A stretch of DNA of 64,000 nt from Tateyamaria sp. ANG-S1 (GTDB taxonomy: Bacteria; Pseudomonadota; Alphaproteobacteria; Rhodobacterales; Rhodobacteraceae), in assembly GCF_000814025.1 (NCBI RefSeq), contig NZ_JWLL01000005.1, forward strand, positions 729,501 through 793,500, written 5' to 3'. Below, piece after piece: positions 62,749-64,000 of this stretch (positions are counted from its first letter, which is position 1; each line of letters starts with the position of its first letter). A program made the translations under genes and the position numbers. The notes below the pieces were generated by a model. It did no database searches. It was given only the letters and a program-made list of their open reading frames with translations, and was not told the DNA's origin.

Positions 62749-63045
62749 ATGCAATGCCCCATTGACGGAACCCCCCTTGTGATCGCTGACCGAAGCGGGG
62801 TCGAGATTGACTATTGCCCGCAATGTCGCGGTGTCTGGCTTGATCGGGGTGAGCTGGACAAGATCATCGAGCGCGCCGCAGCCTATGCGCCGCCACCCCC
62901 GCCGCCGCAGGCGGAACCGCAGATGAGCCGTGGTTATGATGATCGAGACTATGATGACCGTGGCTACGACAAGCGCGGTCACGATCCGCGCCGTCGCAAG
63001 AAAAAGGGTATGGGCGACCTGTTGGGCGACATTTTCGATTTCTGA
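62749..63045 (+). CDS. Zinc-ribbon protein of the TFIIB-like zf family
   Basis: Protein of 98 residues. The first half has two CxxC-type pairs, MQCPIDGTPL and DYCPQCRGVWLDRGEL, matching the zf-TFIIB family of small zinc ribbons. A proline-rich stretch and a repeated YDDRxYD/RRRKKK tail follow, ending MGDLLGDIFDF. Role unknown; nucleic-acid or protein binding is plausible. SD GGAGAG precedes the ATG. Confidence 0.88.
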   Translation: MQCPIDGTPLVIADRSGVEIDYCPQCRGVWLDRGELDKIIERAAAYAPPPPPPQAEPQMSRGYDDRDYDDRGYDKRGHDPRRRKKKGMGDLLGDIFDF

Positions 63046-63059
63046 GGGTGGTGCGTGCT

Positions 63060-63479
63060 TTAAGCGACCGGTGCCATGGCGCAGGCGCGGAACTTCTGAA
63101 CCTCGGGTGCAGCGCCATCGAGTGAAACGGTCACGGCTGCGGTCTGTGTGAAGGCCGTGGCCGTGGTGTTGAATTCCAGCCCATCGAGGACGTTGCCGAA
63201 GCCGATGTCGGATACCGTGAGGGTTGGGCCATCAGTTTCATGCCGCGTGGTTGAGATCGTGCCGGGTCGCGGGCCATCGAAGCGGATGGAGAAGGCGGGT
63301 GCGGCGGGCCATCCGTCTGAGTTTGTTACAGCAATGGCGTAGAGACGGGTGGTGTGGTCGTAGGTGATGGTCATCTCAGCCGTGTTTTCGATGTGCGCGA
63401 GTGTGCAGATAGGGGACGGTGTGAAGTCCCAGGCGTGGGCTGGAGTGGTGAGCAGCGCGAGGGCGATAAGGTAGCGCAT
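63060..63479 (-). CDS. Small exported hypothetical protein
   Basis: Protein of 139 residues with a signal peptide (MRYLIALALLTTPAHA). Mature part begins WDFTPSPICTLAHIENTA and is strand-rich with two cysteines at its ends (ICTL and RACAMAPVA) that could form a disulfide. No family recognised. Predicted periplasmic. Confidence 0.7.
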   Translation of the reverse strand: MRYLIALALLTTPAHAWDFTPSPICTLAHIENTAEMTITYDHTTRLYAIAVTNSDGWPAAPAFSIRFDGPRPGTISTTRHETDGPTLTVSDIGFGNVLDGLEFNTTATAFTQTAAVTVSLDGAAPEVQKFRACAMAPVA

Positions 63480-63508
63480 AATGGTCCCTTTCGTACGGGA
63501 AGGATTTA

Positions 63509-63562
63509 GTGCGCACCTTTTGCGGGGCCAGTATTGCGGTGCGCCGTGAAGGCACACCCTAC
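63509..63562 (+). repeat. Degenerate REP doublet between the exported gene and uvrB
   Basis: A partial unit GTGCGCACCTTTT at 63509-63521 and a full but diverged unit GGTGCGCCGTGAAGGCACAC and following at 63538-63562, in the same layout as the doublet before the RAYT gene. Confidence 0.65.
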
Positions 63563-63570
63563 CGGCACGG

Positions 63571-64000
63571 CTACTTTTTCTTCCGCCGCTTCACGTTGCC
63601 ACCGCGCTGACCGGCCCGGCCTGCCGTTGAGCGACCGGATGCCTTCTGCGCGTCATCCACGGCCTTCTCCACCGCGTATTGCCGCGCCATCGGATCGTCG
63701 GCAATCGCGAGGTCCACTGTTTCCAGCCGTTTGACTTCGTCCCGCAGCCTCGCGGCTTCTTCGAACTCCAGGTTCTCCGCCGCTTTGCGCATGTCGGCGC
63801 GCAGGCCGTCGAGGACGGCTTGCAGGTTGCCGCCCGCCATGGGCGCGTCGATCTTGGCCGTGACGCGGGATTGGTCGGTGTCGCCCTGGTAGAGGCCCGC
63901 CAGCACATCCTCGACGTTCTTTTTCACGGTCTCGGGCGTGATCCCGTGTTCTTCGTTATAGGCGATCTGCTTGGCGCGGCGGCGGTTGGTTTCGGCCAGC
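63571..64000 (-). CDS. uvrB: Excinuclease ABC subunit B, C-terminal part
   Basis: The gene starts outside the window; 143 codons of its 3' end are visible. AETNRRRAKQIAYNEEHGI followed by TPETVKKNVEDVL is the end of the UvrB helicase core, and the UVR motif MRKAAENLEFEEAARLRDEV, which contacts UvrC, follows, with a Lys/Arg-rich tail. UvrB loads at damaged DNA in nucleotide excision repair. Together with the photolyase and SRAP genes this gives three DNA-damage genes in the window. Confidence 0.93.
   Translation of the reverse strand, partial: LAETNRRRAKQIAYNEEHGITPETVKKNVEDVLAGLYQGDTDQSRVTAKIDAPMAGGNLQAVLDGLRADMRKAAENLEFEEAARLRDEVKRLETVDLAIADDPMARQYAVEKAVDDAQKASGRSTAGRAGQRGGNVKRRKKK

Overview
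The window reads as chromosome of a high-G+C alphaproteobacterium, most likely the roseobacter side of Rhodobacterales. Supporting signs are gene content and order (mreBCD-mrdA-rodA, class I lysyl-tRNA synthetase, FeS-type photolyase, Hint_2 protein, reductive pyrimidine cluster), dense same-strand gene packing with ATGA/GTGA overlaps, and intergenic repeats of a kind I associate with that group. The genus cannot be named from this sequence. No rRNA, tRNA, CRISPR array, prophage or insertion sequence was seen. About 64 coding regions are supported; the first (M3 peptidase) and last (uvrB) run off the window.

Layout. 0-2.5 kb: peptidase tail, methyltransferase, 2-hydroxyacid reductase, VOC protein. 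2.5-8.7 kb: cell-elongation block mreB, mreC, mreD, mrdA, rodA and a small unknown gene, all on the minus strand. 8.9-11.7 kb: a possible Imm11-like protein and leuA, the latter preceded by a leucine-rich leader peptide and attenuator-like hairpin. 11.7-16.7 kb: SDR protein, FeS photolyase, methyltransferase, and an exported MORN-repeat protein with an exported partner. 17-29.8 kb: nadE, Hint-domain protein, Tat-exported MBL hydrolase, gltX, MATE exporter, small metabolic genes, an FtsX-type ABC exporter with a divergent GDSL esterase, and an SRAP protein lacking its catalytic cysteine.

30-41.4 kb is the most coherent system: reductive uracil/thymine breakdown. preT-preA (dihydropyrimidine dehydrogenase), hydA (dihydropyrimidinase) and an N-carbamoyl-beta-alanine amidohydrolase gene cover all three steps. 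They come with a RutR-like repressor, two candidate RutR operators, a NitT/TauT-type importer, a DUF2268 protein and one unrecognised small protein. 41.5-42.5 kb holds a RAYT (REP-associated transposase) gene between two inverted REP doublets, with further REP copies elsewhere in the window.

42.6-64 kb: ettA, a lipoprotein hydrolase, MOSC protein, nadD, dacB, dadA under a tandem glycine riboswitch, a PhoD-like enzyme, an isolated contractile-tail tube protein beside a TerB-like gene, lysS, benE-like transporter, small exported proteins, an S41-like enzyme, ndh, a 761-residue beta-helix protein, and the 3' end of uvrB. At least two dispersed repeat families occupy the gaps: the REP elements and a GC-hairpin element with an A/T-rich tail ending in an AGAAG-like motif (eight copies).
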